The notes beneath the pieces were generated by a model. That model was not told the origin of the DNA. It saw only the letters and a program-made list of their open reading frames with translations, and did not search any database. The position numbers and the translations under genes were made by a program. A stretch of DNA of 64,000 nt from Jejuia sp. UBA6058. GTDB taxonomy: Bacteria; Bacteroidota; Bacteroidia; Flavobacteriales; Flavobacteriaceae. The stretch covers positions 186,001 to 250,000 of the forward strand of contig DIYI01000017.1 of NCBI GenBank assembly GCA_002428965.1, read 5' to 3'. Shown here in pieces: positions 1-8,182 of this stretch; positions within the stretch are counted from its first letter, which is position 1, and each line of letters begins with the position of its first letter.

Positions 1-831
1 ATTTCTTTTTTCATCACGTAATACGTTATTTAATCTAAACGTATAACCCGAATACAAATACCAGACTAAATGTTTGGTAAACTTATAATCGTAACCTAAA
101 CCACCTACAAGTACCGATAAAGAAACGCGATCAACACTTTGATTATCAATAGTAAACCTCTCTTGAACATTGGCAAAATATCCATCTAAACTTCCAAAAA
201 TTTGCAGGCTGTTCTTAGAATTGATATAGTATTTTAAACTTGATTTGGGCACCCCTAAGCTAAAACCCCATTTATCATCTATATCTCTAGAATAGTTTAT
301 AAATGGCAATGGAAAGGGTATACCAGTGGTGGCATTATACGTCAAACCTAAAATGAGACTATATGGTCGCTTTAAATTGGTATTCCATTTTTCATCTTTT
401 ATAAAAAACACTCCTCCGTTTAAAAAGAAATCATCTCCAGTAATTGACTGCGTTAGCGTTGAAGCAATTCTAGGATTAAAATTAAAAGCTACTCTCCAAT
501 TCTTCTTAGCTTTGAAAGTGTAACCTAAGTTTAAATCTACAATATGAACTAAATCCAAATTTTCAACATCAAAAGGATAATCATCCTCTAAGTTTAAAAA
601 AATACTATTGTACTCTGCTCCGACAACTATATAGCAGTCCTCTTTTGTTTTGATTGGATAATTTAATGCAAATCTTAATCTAGTATACTGATCTTCAGAC
701 TTACTTTTAGGTATAAATGAATACTCCACCCTAGCTAAATCTGTCAATTGGGCAAAGGTGTTTTGTAGAAATAAAACGCTACATGCGATTATAAAGAATT
801 TGATCTTCAAATGATAAAAAATCCTTCCCAT
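1..831 (-). CDS. Outer membrane protein, DUF6268-like (3' end outside window)
   Basis: The reading frame is open from an ATG at 831 down to the left edge, giving 277 codons; the C-terminus lies outside the window. The N-terminus is a signal peptide (hydrophobic KFFIIACSVLFL, then QNTFAQ as a likely cleavage site). The rest alternates short hydrophobic and polar strands with many aromatic residues (VVGAEYNSIF, VDLNLGYTFKAKKNWRV, LVWYLYSGYTFRL), as in an outer membrane beta-barrel; I recognise it as similar to the DUF6268 family of Bacteroidota. The start overlaps the upstream channel gene's stop by one base (TAATG), so it is the last visible member of a four-gene operon. Function unknown. Confidence 0.75.
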   Translation of the reverse strand, partial: MGRIFYHLKIKFFIIACSVLFLQNTFAQLTDLARVEYSFIPKSKSEDQYTRLRFALNYPIKTKEDCYIVVGAEYNSIFLNLEDDYPFDVENLDLVHIVDLNLGYTFKAKKNWRVAFNFNPRIASTLTQSITGDDFFLNGGVFFIKDEKWNTNLKRPYSLILGLTYNATTGIPFPLPFINYSRDIDDKWGFSLGVPKSSLKYYINSKNSLQIFGSLDGYFANVQERFTIDNQSVDRVSLSVLVGGLGYDYKFTKHLVWYLYSGYTFRLNNVLRDEKRN

Positions 832-1766
832 TATTGACTTTCGGATGATTTAGAAATAATATGAATATCTCTCTGAGGGAATGGAATGGTTATATTGTTT
901 GCTCTAAATAACTTATCAATTTCAAAACGTAAATCACTCTTTGGAATGGCACCAATAAAACTATCATTAAGCGAAAAGATTAATCTAAATTCTAAAGCAC
1001 TATCGCCAAAATTTTCAAACAAAACTAGGGGTTCGGGATATTTAAGTACCATAGTATGAGATTTTGCAGCCTTAAGCAATAGCTCCTTCACCAAATTCAC
1101 ATCACTACCATATGCAACACCTATAGTGACATGTTCTCTGGTAGTCTTACCGTTTTGCGTCCAATTATAAAGACTATTCCCTAGATATTGATGATTTGGA
1201 ATGATAAGGACCTTATTATCTATAGTTACAGCTCTTGTCGTGCGCAATTTAATTTCTTCGACCCTACCTACTTTCCCCTCCAACTCAATAATATCACCTA
1301 CTTGAACAGACCTATCAATAAGAATAAAAATTCCCGATATAATATCCTGGAAAAGCGTTTGTAATGCTAAACCAATACCAATTAATAATGCAGCAGAAGC
1401 AGCAAAAAAAGCAGTAACATTAAAACCACTTGCATCTAGAACGATAAGAATAACAACAAGATAAATAATCCATCTTGTAAAGGAAAACACTGTATTAAAC
1501 TTTACCTTATCCTCATTGGGCAATCTTCTGGTAACAAGTTTTTTTATCCACCTTAATAGAAAAGTGGTCATAATCATTACCAAAACCACCAAAATCAAAT
1601 ATTTAACCCTCAAAATTATTTGATGCGCGTCTGCCCCAGTACCATATTCAAAATCTATAATTTTAAAATCAAGGAACTCTTGTAAACCTTTACCAAATGA
1701 AGTCTCTTGAAGTACTTCTTCAATAGCATTGGTGTCTTTTTGTGTATGTTCCGTATTATTTTGCAT
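831..1766 (-). CDS. MscS-family mechanosensitive ion channel
   Basis: 311 aa, inner membrane. A first membrane segment lies near residues 55-77 and a second near 95-115. The pore-lining helix follows, with small residues and Gly/Ala (AFFAASAALLIGIGLALQ), and then the MscS beta domain (VQVGDIIELEGKVGRVEEI, IIPNHQYLGNSLYNW) and an alpha/beta tail. That is the minimal MscS architecture. The family releases solutes when membrane tension rises on osmotic downshock. Its ATG overlaps the permease stop by one base at 1766, so it is probably translated with the ABC transporter. A second, longer MscS gene lies at 8183. Confidence 0.9.
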   Translation of the reverse strand: MQNNTEHTQKDTNAIEEVLQETSFGKGLQEFLDFKIIDFEYGTGADAHQIILRVKYLILVVLVMIMTTFLLRWIKKLVTRRLPNEDKVKFNTVFSFTRWIIYLVVILIVLDASGFNVTAFFAASAALLIGIGLALQTLFQDIISGIFILIDRSVQVGDIIELEGKVGRVEEIKLRTTRAVTIDNKVLIIPNHQYLGNSLYNWTQNGKTTREHVTIGVAYGSDVNLVKELLLKAAKSHTMVLKYPEPLVLFENFGDSALEFRLIFSLNDSFIGAIPKSDLRFEIDKLFRANNITIPFPQRDIHIISKSSESQ

Positions 1767-3079
1767 TAGTATTTAATCCACTTCAAAAGTTCTTTATAAG
1801 TTGGTTTCTTACCATACATTAAAATACCAACCCTATAAATTTTTGCAGCAAACCAAACTGTAAAAACAAAAGTGGCAATAAGCAACCCCAAAGACAATAA
1901 TTGTTGCCAAATGGGCACACCAAAAGGGATACGCATAAGCATAACCACCGGAGAGGTCAATGGAATAAAGGAAAATACTGAAGACACAGTACCGTGTGGA
2001 TCTTCAATAACAGTAAAAATACCAATATACACCGCCAAAATTAATGGCATTATAATAGGTAGCATAAATTGCTGGGTGTCGGTTTCGTTATCAACCGCAG
2101 CACCTATCGCAGCATATAATGAACTATATAATAAATAACCGCTGATAAAGAAAAATATAAAAGCCAATATTAAATTAGTTAAGGGTAAATTAAAAAAACC
2201 CTGCATAATGTCTTGAATTTGACTGTTAACTTCTGGATTTTCCATAGCTTGTTGAATAACTGCTTGCTGTGGTGTTTGCATTTGTGCCATGTCAATACCA
2301 AAAATAGCAGATACTACTACCAGCAAAATACTACCAAGTACGATCCAAATACCAAATTGTGTTAATCCAGCCAAAGAAGTACCAATTATTTTACCAAGCA
2401 TTAATTGTACTGGTTTTACCGAAGACACTATAACTTCTATTATTCTGCTGGTTTTTTCCTCTATTATACTACGCATAATCATATTACCGTAAATAATGAT
2501 GAACATAAACAATAAATACCCAGCAGCACCTCCAAATATAAGTTTAATAATACTATCTGTTTTAGAAGAGGTTTCACCTGAAAAATTCTCTTGAAAAATA
2601 TTTACATAGACCTTAGAAGCTTCAATTTCATCCACGTCAATTCCAACAATATCATAATTCATTAAAGTTAATTTATCCTCTATCTGATTTTCCAATTTAG
2701 AAATTACGGATAATGATGGCGACTCTTTGGAATAAAACTTTATAGCTTTTGACAGCCCTTCAATATCTTCTTTATCCTGAATATGCAATAAACCATAACC
2801 CGAAGTTTCGTTCACTAGGCTTTTTGCATCTTTTAAAGACATCCCATTAAGCTTAGTATAAGTAATATTATTAGAACTTTCAAAAGCATCTTGCACTTGT
2901 CCCGACTCATCCAAAATGGAAATAACCCTAACTTTGTCATTATTTACTTGAGACAGATAAGCTACAACACTAATAAGTGCTATAAAAATAAGAGGACTCA
3001 ATATTGTCATTATAATGAACGCCTTATTCTTTACTTTAGAAAGGTACTCTCTTTTTATAATCAGTGGCAAATGATTCAT
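1766..3079 (-). CDS. ABC-2 type transporter permease
   Basis: 437 aa. One N-terminal membrane helix (AFIIMTILSPLIFIALISVVAYL) is followed by an extracytoplasmic domain of about 130 residues. Then come five or six membrane helices, including a segment with conserved-looking EEKTSRIIEVIVSSVKPVQLMLGKIIG. This is the layout of NatB-like and YhaP-like permeases. It lies 4 bases downstream of the ATPase at 3084 and is its obvious partner. The substrate cannot be told from sequence; family members export sodium, antibiotics or peptides. Overlap with the MscS gene downstream suggests a membrane-stress or ion-homeostasis operon, which is inference. Confidence 0.88.
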   Translation of the reverse strand: MNHLPLIIKREYLSKVKNKAFIIMTILSPLIFIALISVVAYLSQVNNDKVRVISILDESGQVQDAFESSNNITYTKLNGMSLKDAKSLVNETSGYGLLHIQDKEDIEGLSKAIKFYSKESPSLSVISKLENQIEDKLTLMNYDIVGIDVDEIEASKVYVNIFQENFSGETSSKTDSIIKLIFGGAAGYLLFMFIIIYGNMIMRSIIEEKTSRIIEVIVSSVKPVQLMLGKIIGTSLAGLTQFGIWIVLGSILLVVVSAIFGIDMAQMQTPQQAVIQQAMENPEVNSQIQDIMQGFFNLPLTNLILAFIFFFISGYLLYSSLYAAIGAAVDNETDTQQFMLPIIMPLILAVYIGIFTVIEDPHGTVSSVFSFIPLTSPVVMLMRIPFGVPIWQQLLSLGLLIATFVFTVWFAAKIYRVGILMYGKKPTYKELLKWIKY

Positions 3080-3083
3080 ACTG

Positions 3084-4019
3084 TTATTGCAAATTATTTT
3101 CTGTTACGGTTTGAATAAAAATATCATTCACGCTAGGAATTAACTCCACAAAATGAGACACGTCTCCTTTTGTAATGAGATAATTTAATAAATCGTTAGA
3201 ATTTTGACTTTTGCTTAGTTTTATATTCAACTTTAATTCGTCATTTAAACTTTTAAAACTTGCAGGAGCTGTATTAAATTTACTTTCCAAGTCAATTTTT
3301 AATCCCATCATATCCGATGTTTTTATGCCCACTTCAAACGTATTAGTTTTGTAAGCGCGCTTTACATCCAATATCTTTCCATCCAATATTTTATTCGATT
3401 TATGAATTAAGCCAATATCATCGCATAATTCCTCCACGGATTCCATACGGTGCGTAGAAAAAATAACGGTAGCTCCATTTTCCCGTAAACGAAGAATTTC
3501 ATCCTTAATAAGATTCGCATTGATAGGATCGAACCCAGAAAAAGGTTCATCAAAAATTAAAAGTTTGGGTTCGTGCAAAACAGTAACTACAAACTGAATT
3601 TTTTGAGCCATACCTTTAGATAACTCTTGTATTTTCTTGTTCCACCAGTCGCCTATCTCTAGTCTATCAAACCAATATTTAAGACGCTCTTTGGCAACCG
3701 ATTTACTCAAACCCTTAAGCTGCGCCAAATACAAAGCCTGCTCTCCCACCTTCATAGATTTGTATAGACCTCGCTCCTCAGGCAAATAACCGATATCCTT
3801 TATATGAGAGGGTTTTAAGGGTTCTCCATCCAGAAACACATCACCAGTATCAGGTAAAGTAATTTGGTTTATTATTCTTATTAAAGTGGTTTTTCCTGCT
3901 CCATTAGGTCCCAAAAGCCCATAAATACTACCTTTAGGCACTGTAATTGAAACATTATTTAAGGCCGTAAAGTCTCCAAATTTCTTGCTTGCACCTTTAA
4001 CTTCAAGTAAGTTATCCAT
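3084..4019 (-). CDS. ABC transporter ATP-binding protein (NatA-like)
   Basis: 311 aa, first gene of the 4019-to-1 operon. It has Walker A GPNGAGKTT, the signature LSKGMAQKIQ, Walker B LLIFDEPFSGFDP and an H-loop (STHRM), all in the first 215 residues. A C-terminal region of about 80 residues resembles the DUF4162 tail found in ATPases that pair with ABC-2 permeases. It energises the permease encoded immediately downstream. The start is the only ATG next to the conserved LLEVKGASKKFG opening. Confidence 0.93.
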   Translation of the reverse strand: MDNLLEVKGASKKFGDFTALNNVSITVPKGSIYGLLGPNGAGKTTLIRIINQITLPDTGDVFLDGEPLKPSHIKDIGYLPEERGLYKSMKVGEQALYLAQLKGLSKSVAKERLKYWFDRLEIGDWWNKKIQELSKGMAQKIQFVVTVLHEPKLLIFDEPFSGFDPINANLIKDEILRLRENGATVIFSTHRMESVEELCDDIGLIHKSNKILDGKILDVKRAYKTNTFEVGIKTSDMMGLKIDLESKFNTAPASFKSLNDELKLNIKLSKSQNSNDLLNYLITKGDVSHFVELIPSVNDIFIQTVTENNLQ

Positions 4020-4223
4020 TTATCAATTTTAATTGATACAAAGTTGTAAAGATATTAAATGTTATTAGTTCAATAAAGGAGAATACAGCAAATTAAAAGC
4101 ACAAATGACACAACATTTGCTGACTATTTATAGTAAAGCAAAACACATTTAACCTTTGAAAAATTTGAACTTGTAAGCTGTTTGGAGCAAAAGCAATGTT
4201 AACATCAAAATAATGCTTAGCCC

Positions 4224-4261
4224 AAAAAACAAAACCCACCCCTAATAAAATTAAGGATGGG
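4224..4261 (-). terminator. Putative terminator downstream of dnaJ
   Basis: An inverted repeat at 4235-4261 (arms CCCATCCTTAA and TTAGGGGTGGG on the minus strand, two mismatches) is followed on the minus strand by TTTTGTTTTTT. It lies about 260 bases beyond the dnaJ stop, so the grpE-dnaJ mRNA would have a long 3' tail. The same hairpin also reads on the plus strand, where it opens the element at 4231-4331. Confidence 0.45.
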
Positions 4262-4331
4262 AAAAAAATTGCTATGAAAAAGAAAAATTATCACTAAAGT
4301 TAATTAGCGATAATCAAAGATAGTTTTTTTT
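4231..4331 (+). other. Compact element: two hairpins around a 7-codon ORF, then a T-tract
   Basis: Read on the plus strand, the order is a C-rich/G-rich hairpin (4235-4261), an A-rich stretch, a seven-codon ORF MKKKNYH* beginning at ATG 4274, a second hairpin (4288-4313; arms TTATC/GATAA and CTAA/TTAG) and a run of nine T at 4323-4331. This looks like a small terminated transcript or an orphan leader/attenuator, but no gene follows in the right orientation. I do not recognise a named family. It may be a dispersed element. Confidence 0.4.
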
Positions 4332-4524
4332 TCTTAACTAAAAGCAAAACTATTAAGATAAGTTGGTGGCATTATTAAAAAATCCAATTTTACTATAGAA
4401 TTTACTAATACCTTAAATTATCTTCAGATTTTATTTGAAATTGTACTAAAATTTATATAAAATTCAAGCTTTTAGTAGTCGCCTCAGCTCAACATATCCA
4501 TCAAGAACGTTCTTATAGTTCTAA

Positions 4525-5640
4525 TTATGAAAACATATCTTTAACCTTTTCAAAGAAAGACTTATCTGAACTTTCAGGTTTTGGGGAGAAATGATCATCT
4601 CCTAGCATGTCTTCAAAAAACTGACGTTGTTGTTTACTTAACGTTTTAGGAGTCCAAACGTTTACATGCACTAATAGATCGCCTTTACCGTAACCATTTA
4701 TACTTGGAATACCCTTTCCACGTAAGCGTAAAATTTTACCAGACTGTACACCAGCTTCTACCTTAATTCGTACCTTTCCAGTAACTGTATCTATTTCCTT
4801 AGAAGTTCCAAGTATAGCCTCCGGAAAACTCACATACAAATCGTAATGTAAATTATCTCCTTCTCGTTGTAAATTTGGGTGGTCTAATTCTTCAATAGCC
4901 ACCAACAAATCTCCCGAAATACCATTTCCTGGAGCTTCGTTGCCCTTCCCTGAAACTTTTAATTGCATACCATCAACAACTCCAGCAGGAATTTTAATCG
5001 ATACAGTTTCCTCAGACACTTTTAAACCTTGAGCATCAGCATCTGATGGCTTTCTATCGATAATTTGACCAGACCCACCACAAGTATTACACGGTGCAGC
5101 TGTTTGCATTCTACCTAAAATAGTATTGGTAATTCTTGTAACCTGTCCACTTCCATTACATGTTGTACATGTTTTATACGTTGTTCCTGGTGCCTGAATT
5201 TTTCGTTTTACCTTTATCTTTTTTTCAACGCCGTTAGCTATCTCCTCAAGTGTAAGCTTAACTCGAATACGTAAATTGCTACCTTTTACACGACGTTGAC
5301 CTCCACCGCCTCCAAAGCCTGAAAAACCGCCTCCAAAAGCACCACCGAAAATATCCCCAAATTGACTAAAGATGTCATCCATATTCATGCCACCACCACC
5401 GAAGCCTCCGCCGCCTTCAAAAGCTTGATGACCAAACTGATCGTATCGTGCTTTTTTATCCGCATCACTTAAAACCTCATAAGCCTCTGCAGCTTCCTTA
5501 AACTTTGCTTCTGCGTCTTTATTGTCTGGGTTCTTATCAGGGTGAAACTCTATGGCTTTCTTTCGGTAAGCTTTTTTAATCTCGCCAGCACTAGCGCCTT
5601 TGCTAACGCCTAAAACTTCGTAATAATCTCTCTTTGCCAT
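4525..5640 (-). CDS. dnaJ: Chaperone protein DnaJ
   Basis: 371 aa co-chaperone that delivers unfolded clients to DnaK and stimulates its ATPase. The J domain spans residues 1-70 with HPD at 33-35. A Gly/Phe-rich linker runs from about 75 to 115, and two C-terminal substrate-binding domains end in a conserved FFEKVKDMFS tail. Only two CXXCXGXG-type modules are present (Cys158/161 and Cys184/187), where E. coli-type DnaJ has four, so the zinc domain is half-sized. It starts 9 bases after the grpE stop and is clearly co-transcribed with it. dnaK is not in the window. Confidence 0.97.
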   Translation of the reverse strand: MAKRDYYEVLGVSKGASAGEIKKAYRKKAIEFHPDKNPDNKDAEAKFKEAAEAYEVLSDADKKARYDQFGHQAFEGGGGFGGGGMNMDDIFSQFGDIFGGAFGGGFSGFGGGGGQRRVKGSNLRIRVKLTLEEIANGVEKKIKVKRKIQAPGTTYKTCTTCNGSGQVTRITNTILGRMQTAAPCNTCGGSGQIIDRKPSDADAQGLKVSEETVSIKIPAGVVDGMQLKVSGKGNEAPGNGISGDLLVAIEELDHPNLQREGDNLHYDLYVSFPEAILGTSKEIDTVTGKVRIKVEAGVQSGKILRLRGKGIPSINGYGKGDLLVHVNVWTPKTLSKQQRQFFEDMLGDDHFSPKPESSDKSFFEKVKDMFS

Positions 5641-5649
5641 AATTATAAT

Positions 5650-6213
5650 TTATTGCCCCACAACAACTTTTGGGAAACGAACAATAGTATCGCCTAATTT
5701 GTAACCCTTTTCCACAACATCAATTATTTTTCCTTTTAAATCGTCACTTGGAGCCGGGATTTGAGTAATTGCTGTATGCACCTCTGCATCAAATACGTCT
5801 CCTTTCAACACTTCACATACCGAAAGTCCTTTCTTCTCTAAAGTATTTAATAACTTCTGGTAAATTAATAGCACACCTTTACGCAATTCTTCGGCCTCTT
5901 TATCTTCTTCAATATGCGTTAAGGCACGCTCAAAATCATCCAAAACAGGTAACAACTCTACCATTACCTCTTTACCTGCAGTTTTAAATAACTCCAAACG
6001 TTCTCTAGATGTGCGCTTTTTATAATTTTCAAATTCAGCAAAAAGCCTTAAAAATTTATCCTTTTCATTTTGTAATTCCACCTTTAATTTTTCTTCTGGA
6101 GAAACTTCTTCAGCAATCTCTTGTTCTTGGGCTTCTTCAACGGCAATAGTTTCATTTTCTAAACCATTAACCTGTTCTTTTTCTATATCTTCTGATTTGT
6201 TTTTCTTGCTCAT
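5650..6213 (-). CDS. grpE: Nucleotide exchange factor GrpE
   Basis: 187 aa. It releases ADP from DnaK. A highly acidic N-terminal tail of about 45 residues precedes a long helical coiled coil (EEKLKVELQNEKDKFLRLFAEFENYKKRTSRER). The C-terminal beta domain contains GVLLIYQKLLNTLEKKGL and ends GYKLGDTIVRFPKVVVGQ, the GrpE signature region. It is first gene of the grpE-dnaJ pair, with a -7 box candidate about 35 bases upstream. Confidence 0.97.
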   Translation of the reverse strand: MSKKNKSEDIEKEQVNGLENETIAVEEAQEQEIAEEVSPEEKLKVELQNEKDKFLRLFAEFENYKKRTSRERLELFKTAGKEVMVELLPVLDDFERALTHIEEDKEAEELRKGVLLIYQKLLNTLEKKGLSVCEVLKGDVFDAEVHTAITQIPAPSDDLKGKIIDVVEKGYKLGDTIVRFPKVVVGQ

Positions 6214-6247
6214 TACGCGTTCAATTATTCATGCTAAAATAGATTGG

Positions 6248-6255
6248 CAAAAGTA
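6248..6255 (-). promoter_or_regulatory. -7 box candidate of grpE-dnaJ
   Basis: The minus-strand sequence TACTTTTG matches the Bacteroidota -7 consensus TAnnTTTG and lies 35 bases from the grpE ATG. No clear TTTG -33 element is seen. I see no CIRCE inverted repeat. Confidence 0.45.
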
Positions 6256-6304
6256 CTGCCATTATTGATAAAATGCCATATTGTCATTAGTTTTTTTAAC
6301 AAAA

Positions 6305-6352
6305 ATTTTGTTTAATTTATTTTTTTATTCATTAAACAAAATATTACATTTG
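6305..6352 (+). promoter_or_regulatory. Promoter of the YceI gene with a 12-bp dyad
   Basis: TACATTTG at 6345-6352 matches the Bacteroidota -7 box, 27 bases before the ATG. Just upstream are perfect inverted arms ATTTTGTTTAAT (6305-6316) and ATTAAACAAAAT (6331-6342), separated by 14 bases. The dyad covers the -33 region and ends two bases before the -7 box, the usual place for a repressor or activator site. The cognate regulator is unknown. Confidence 0.5.
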
Positions 6353-6378
6353 ATGAATTAATATTAAAACCATTTAAA

Positions 6379-7035
6379 ATGAAAAAAACGTTTAGGTCTT
6401 TGCTACTCATAGTAATTATTACTACACTTACCATTTCTTGTAAAGAAAAAGCCAAAGAAGCTGAAACTTCTGAAATTGAAGAAGTGGCAGAGTCTAAAGT
6501 TGAAGCCGTTACATACATTGCAGATATTGAAGCATCCTTAATAGAATGGACAGGTTTTAAACCTGGTGGGTCTCATAATGGCACAATCAATTTATCAACT
6601 GGAACTGTTAGTATAAGTGACAATAGCATTGAAAGCGGTTCTTTCGAGGCAGATATGACCTCCATTACTGTTTTAGACATTCCTGCAGACAAAAAAGGAA
6701 ATGCCGATTTAGTAGGACACTTGAAAAATAATGATTTTTTTGATGTTGAAAACCATAGCAATGCTACTTTTGAAGTAACAGGAATTAGTGAAGCAGAGGG
6801 CAAAACAATGCTTTCAGGAAATCTAACAATAAAGGGTATCTCTCAAAACATTACATTTCCAGTGAGTTTAACTACTGCTGGTGATAAAATGACATTGACT
6901 AGTGAAGCATTCACTATAGACAGAACTAAATGGGATATTAAATACAAGTCTAAATCTATTTTTGGTGATTTAGGAGATAAGTTTATAAATGACGATATTG
7001 AGCTGAAAGTAAATATTACTGGCAACAAGGCTTAA
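6379..7035 (+). CDS. YceI family lipoprotein
   Basis: 218 aa. The N-terminus is a lipoprotein signal (LLLIVIITTLTISC, Cys21) followed by a charged spacer rich in Lys/Glu. From about residue 45 the YceI lipocalin-like fold is visible: IEASLIEWTGFKPGGSHNGTINL, SGSFEADMTSITVLD, LVGHLKNNDFFDVENHSNATFEV, GNLTIKGISQNITFPVSL. Family members bind isoprenoids or other lipids in the periplasm or outer membrane. The gene stands alone, with its own promoter and a terminator at 7069. The ligand cannot be predicted here. Confidence 0.9.
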   Translation: MKKTFRSLLLIVIITTLTISCKEKAKEAETSEIEEVAESKVEAVTYIADIEASLIEWTGFKPGGSHNGTINLSTGTVSISDNSIESGSFEADMTSITVLDIPADKKGNADLVGHLKNNDFFDVENHSNATFEVTGISEAEGKTMLSGNLTIKGISQNITFPVSLTTAGDKMTLTSEAFTIDRTKWDIKYKSKSIFGDLGDKFINDDIELKVNITGNKA

Positions 7036-7068
7036 CTAAGAGTGACTAACTCATATTAATTACGAAAG

Positions 7069-7093
7069 ACCACCTTATTTTAGGTGGTTTTTT
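7069..7093 (+). terminator. Rho-independent terminator after the YceI gene
   Basis: The arms ACCACCT (7069-7075) and AGGTGGT (7082-7088) pair perfectly over a six-base loop and run into TTTTT. It lies 33 bases past the stop at 7035. Confidence 0.85.
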
Positions 7094-7167
7094 ATTTGGT
7101 TATACTTTGAAAAGTTAAATAAAGTGTAATTAACAAATTTGACGTTTTCAGTTATGTAAATGCGCCT

Positions 7168-7175
7168 TATATTTG
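7168..7175 (+). promoter_or_regulatory. -7 box deciding the start of the VTT-like gene
   Basis: TATATTTG matches TAnnTTTG exactly. It lies downstream of the ATG at 7160 and 20 bases upstream of the ATG at 7196, so an mRNA starting from this promoter contains only the second ATG. Confidence 0.5.
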
Positions 7176-7195
7176 CTGTCCCTACAATTTACAGA

Positions 7196-7813
7196 ATGAA
7201 ACCAAAATCAAAAGTTAAAAGTAGCAAGTCCAGGTTACAATTACTGCATCAGTATTATAGCTATACTGGTTTCTACTCTTTTGTCTGGACTGCAGTTAAA
7301 AAAGCATTGCCCTATATTATTGGAGCAGTAGCTCTTATTTATACTATCAATTATTTTTTTGACATTAACGCTGCACTGGTAAGGCTAACAGAAATATTGC
7401 CCTCAAATGGCGTATTGGCTTTCTTTTTTGTATCGGAAACACTATTGGGCTTAATTCCTCCTGAAATATTTATAGCATGGTCTGGTAAAATGCCAAATCC
7501 GTGGGGTTACCTAAGTATTTTAGCTGTACTTTCATATACTGGGGGACTACTATCCTATTGGCTGGGGCAAATGATAACCAAAATACCTTCAGTTCATAGA
7601 TATATGGAAATTAAAATGCAAAAGCAGTTAAAAAATTCCAGGAAATGGGGCGGTTTCTTAATAATAGTAGGCGCGCTGCTGCCTTTACCTTTTTCAATTT
7701 CGTGTATCGCTGCAGGAATTATAAAATTTCCATTTAGAGTTGTGGTAATATTCGGGGCATTACGTTTACTACGCTTTGTAATTTATGGCTTAGTTATTTT
7801 CAACGCGCTTTAA
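7196..7813 (+). CDS. DedA/VTT-like integral membrane protein
   Basis: 205 aa from the ATG at 7196. An upstream in-frame ATG at 7160 lies before the -7 box, so I prefer 7196. A basic N-terminus is followed by a membrane helix (ALPYIIGAVALIYTINYFF), a re-entrant-like segment (LAFFFVSETLLGLIPPEIFIAWSGKMPNP), an Ala/Gly-rich helix (LSILAVLSYTGGLLSYWLG) and two C-terminal helices with GALLPLPFSISCIAAGIIKFP. The E(X)PPE and G-x-LLP-P features recall YqaA/DedA (VTT domain) proteins, which scramble or move lipids. Assignment to the family is by eye. Confidence 0.7.
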   Translation: MKPKSKVKSSKSRLQLLHQYYSYTGFYSFVWTAVKKALPYIIGAVALIYTINYFFDINAALVRLTEILPSNGVLAFFFVSETLLGLIPPEIFIAWSGKMPNPWGYLSILAVLSYTGGLLSYWLGQMITKIPSVHRYMEIKMQKQLKNSRKWGGFLIIVGALLPLPFSISCIAAGIIKFPFRVVVIFGALRLLRFVIYGLVIFNAL

Positions 7814-7852
7814 AAAAATCTTAAAAAGCACCTATTTGTATTTCTTCTGTTC

Positions 7853-7860
7853 TAATTTTG
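7853..7860 (+). promoter_or_regulatory. -7 box candidate of the DUF3817-mscS pair
   Basis: TAATTTTG matches TAnnTTTG, 17 bases before the ATG at 7877. A TTTG at 7835-7838 is closer than the usual -33 spacing. Confidence 0.4.
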
Positions 7861-7876
7861 CAGAAAATATAAATCT

Positions 7877-8167
7877 ATGTTTTCATTCGTAAATATATTT
7901 CGAATTGTAGCCTTTTTAGAAGGTCTTTCCTATATTCTTTTACTTTTTATCGCAACCCCAATAAAATACCTTGCCGGAGATCCACAATATGTCAAATTAC
8001 TTGGTATGCCTCATGGTTTATTGTTTGTAGCATACATTGCACTGGCAGTCTTAATAAAACCTGAGTTTAATTGGACCAATAAAGAATTTGGCTATGTGCT
8101 TTTGGCTGCTATTATCCCATTTGGTACATTTTATATTGATAGAAAATATTTAAAGTCGGCTAAATAA
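7877..8167 (+). CDS. DUF3817 small integral membrane protein
   Basis: 96 aa with three membrane helices. It opens NIFRIVAFLEGLSYILLLFIATPIKYL, contains a short GMPHG loop before the second helix (LLFVAYIALAVLI) and ends with IIPFGTFYIDRKYLK. The E-G-x-SY motif and the PHG loop are typical of DUF3817. No enzymatic function is known. It ends 15 bases before the MscS gene, so the two are probably one transcript. Confidence 0.85.
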   Translation: MFSFVNIFRIVAFLEGLSYILLLFIATPIKYLAGDPQYVKLLGMPHGLLFVAYIALAVLIKPEFNWTNKEFGYVLLAAIIPFGTFYIDRKYLKSAK

Positions 8168-8182
8168 TTCATCCTATTAACT

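Larger units (their letters stand above)
4020..4524. other. 505-bp gap with no protein-coding gene over 60 aa
   Basis: This gap lies between the ABC operon start and the end of dnaJ. It holds the terminator-like hairpin at 4224-4261 and the compact double-hairpin element at 4231-4331, both entered separately. A palindrome AGAACGTTCT at 4505-4514 lies just past the dnaJ stop but has no T-tract. The remainder is AT-rich and I see nothing else in it. Confidence 0.6.

Noticed and set aside
326..523. 65-codon plus-strand frame near the left edge
   Set aside because: It lies antisense to the partial outer membrane protein gene, whose signal peptide and beta pattern are convincing.
7160..7195. Upstream ATG for the VTT-like gene
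   Set aside because: The -7 box at 7168-7175 lies between it and the ATG at 7196, so the mRNA would not include it, and the extra residues look random.
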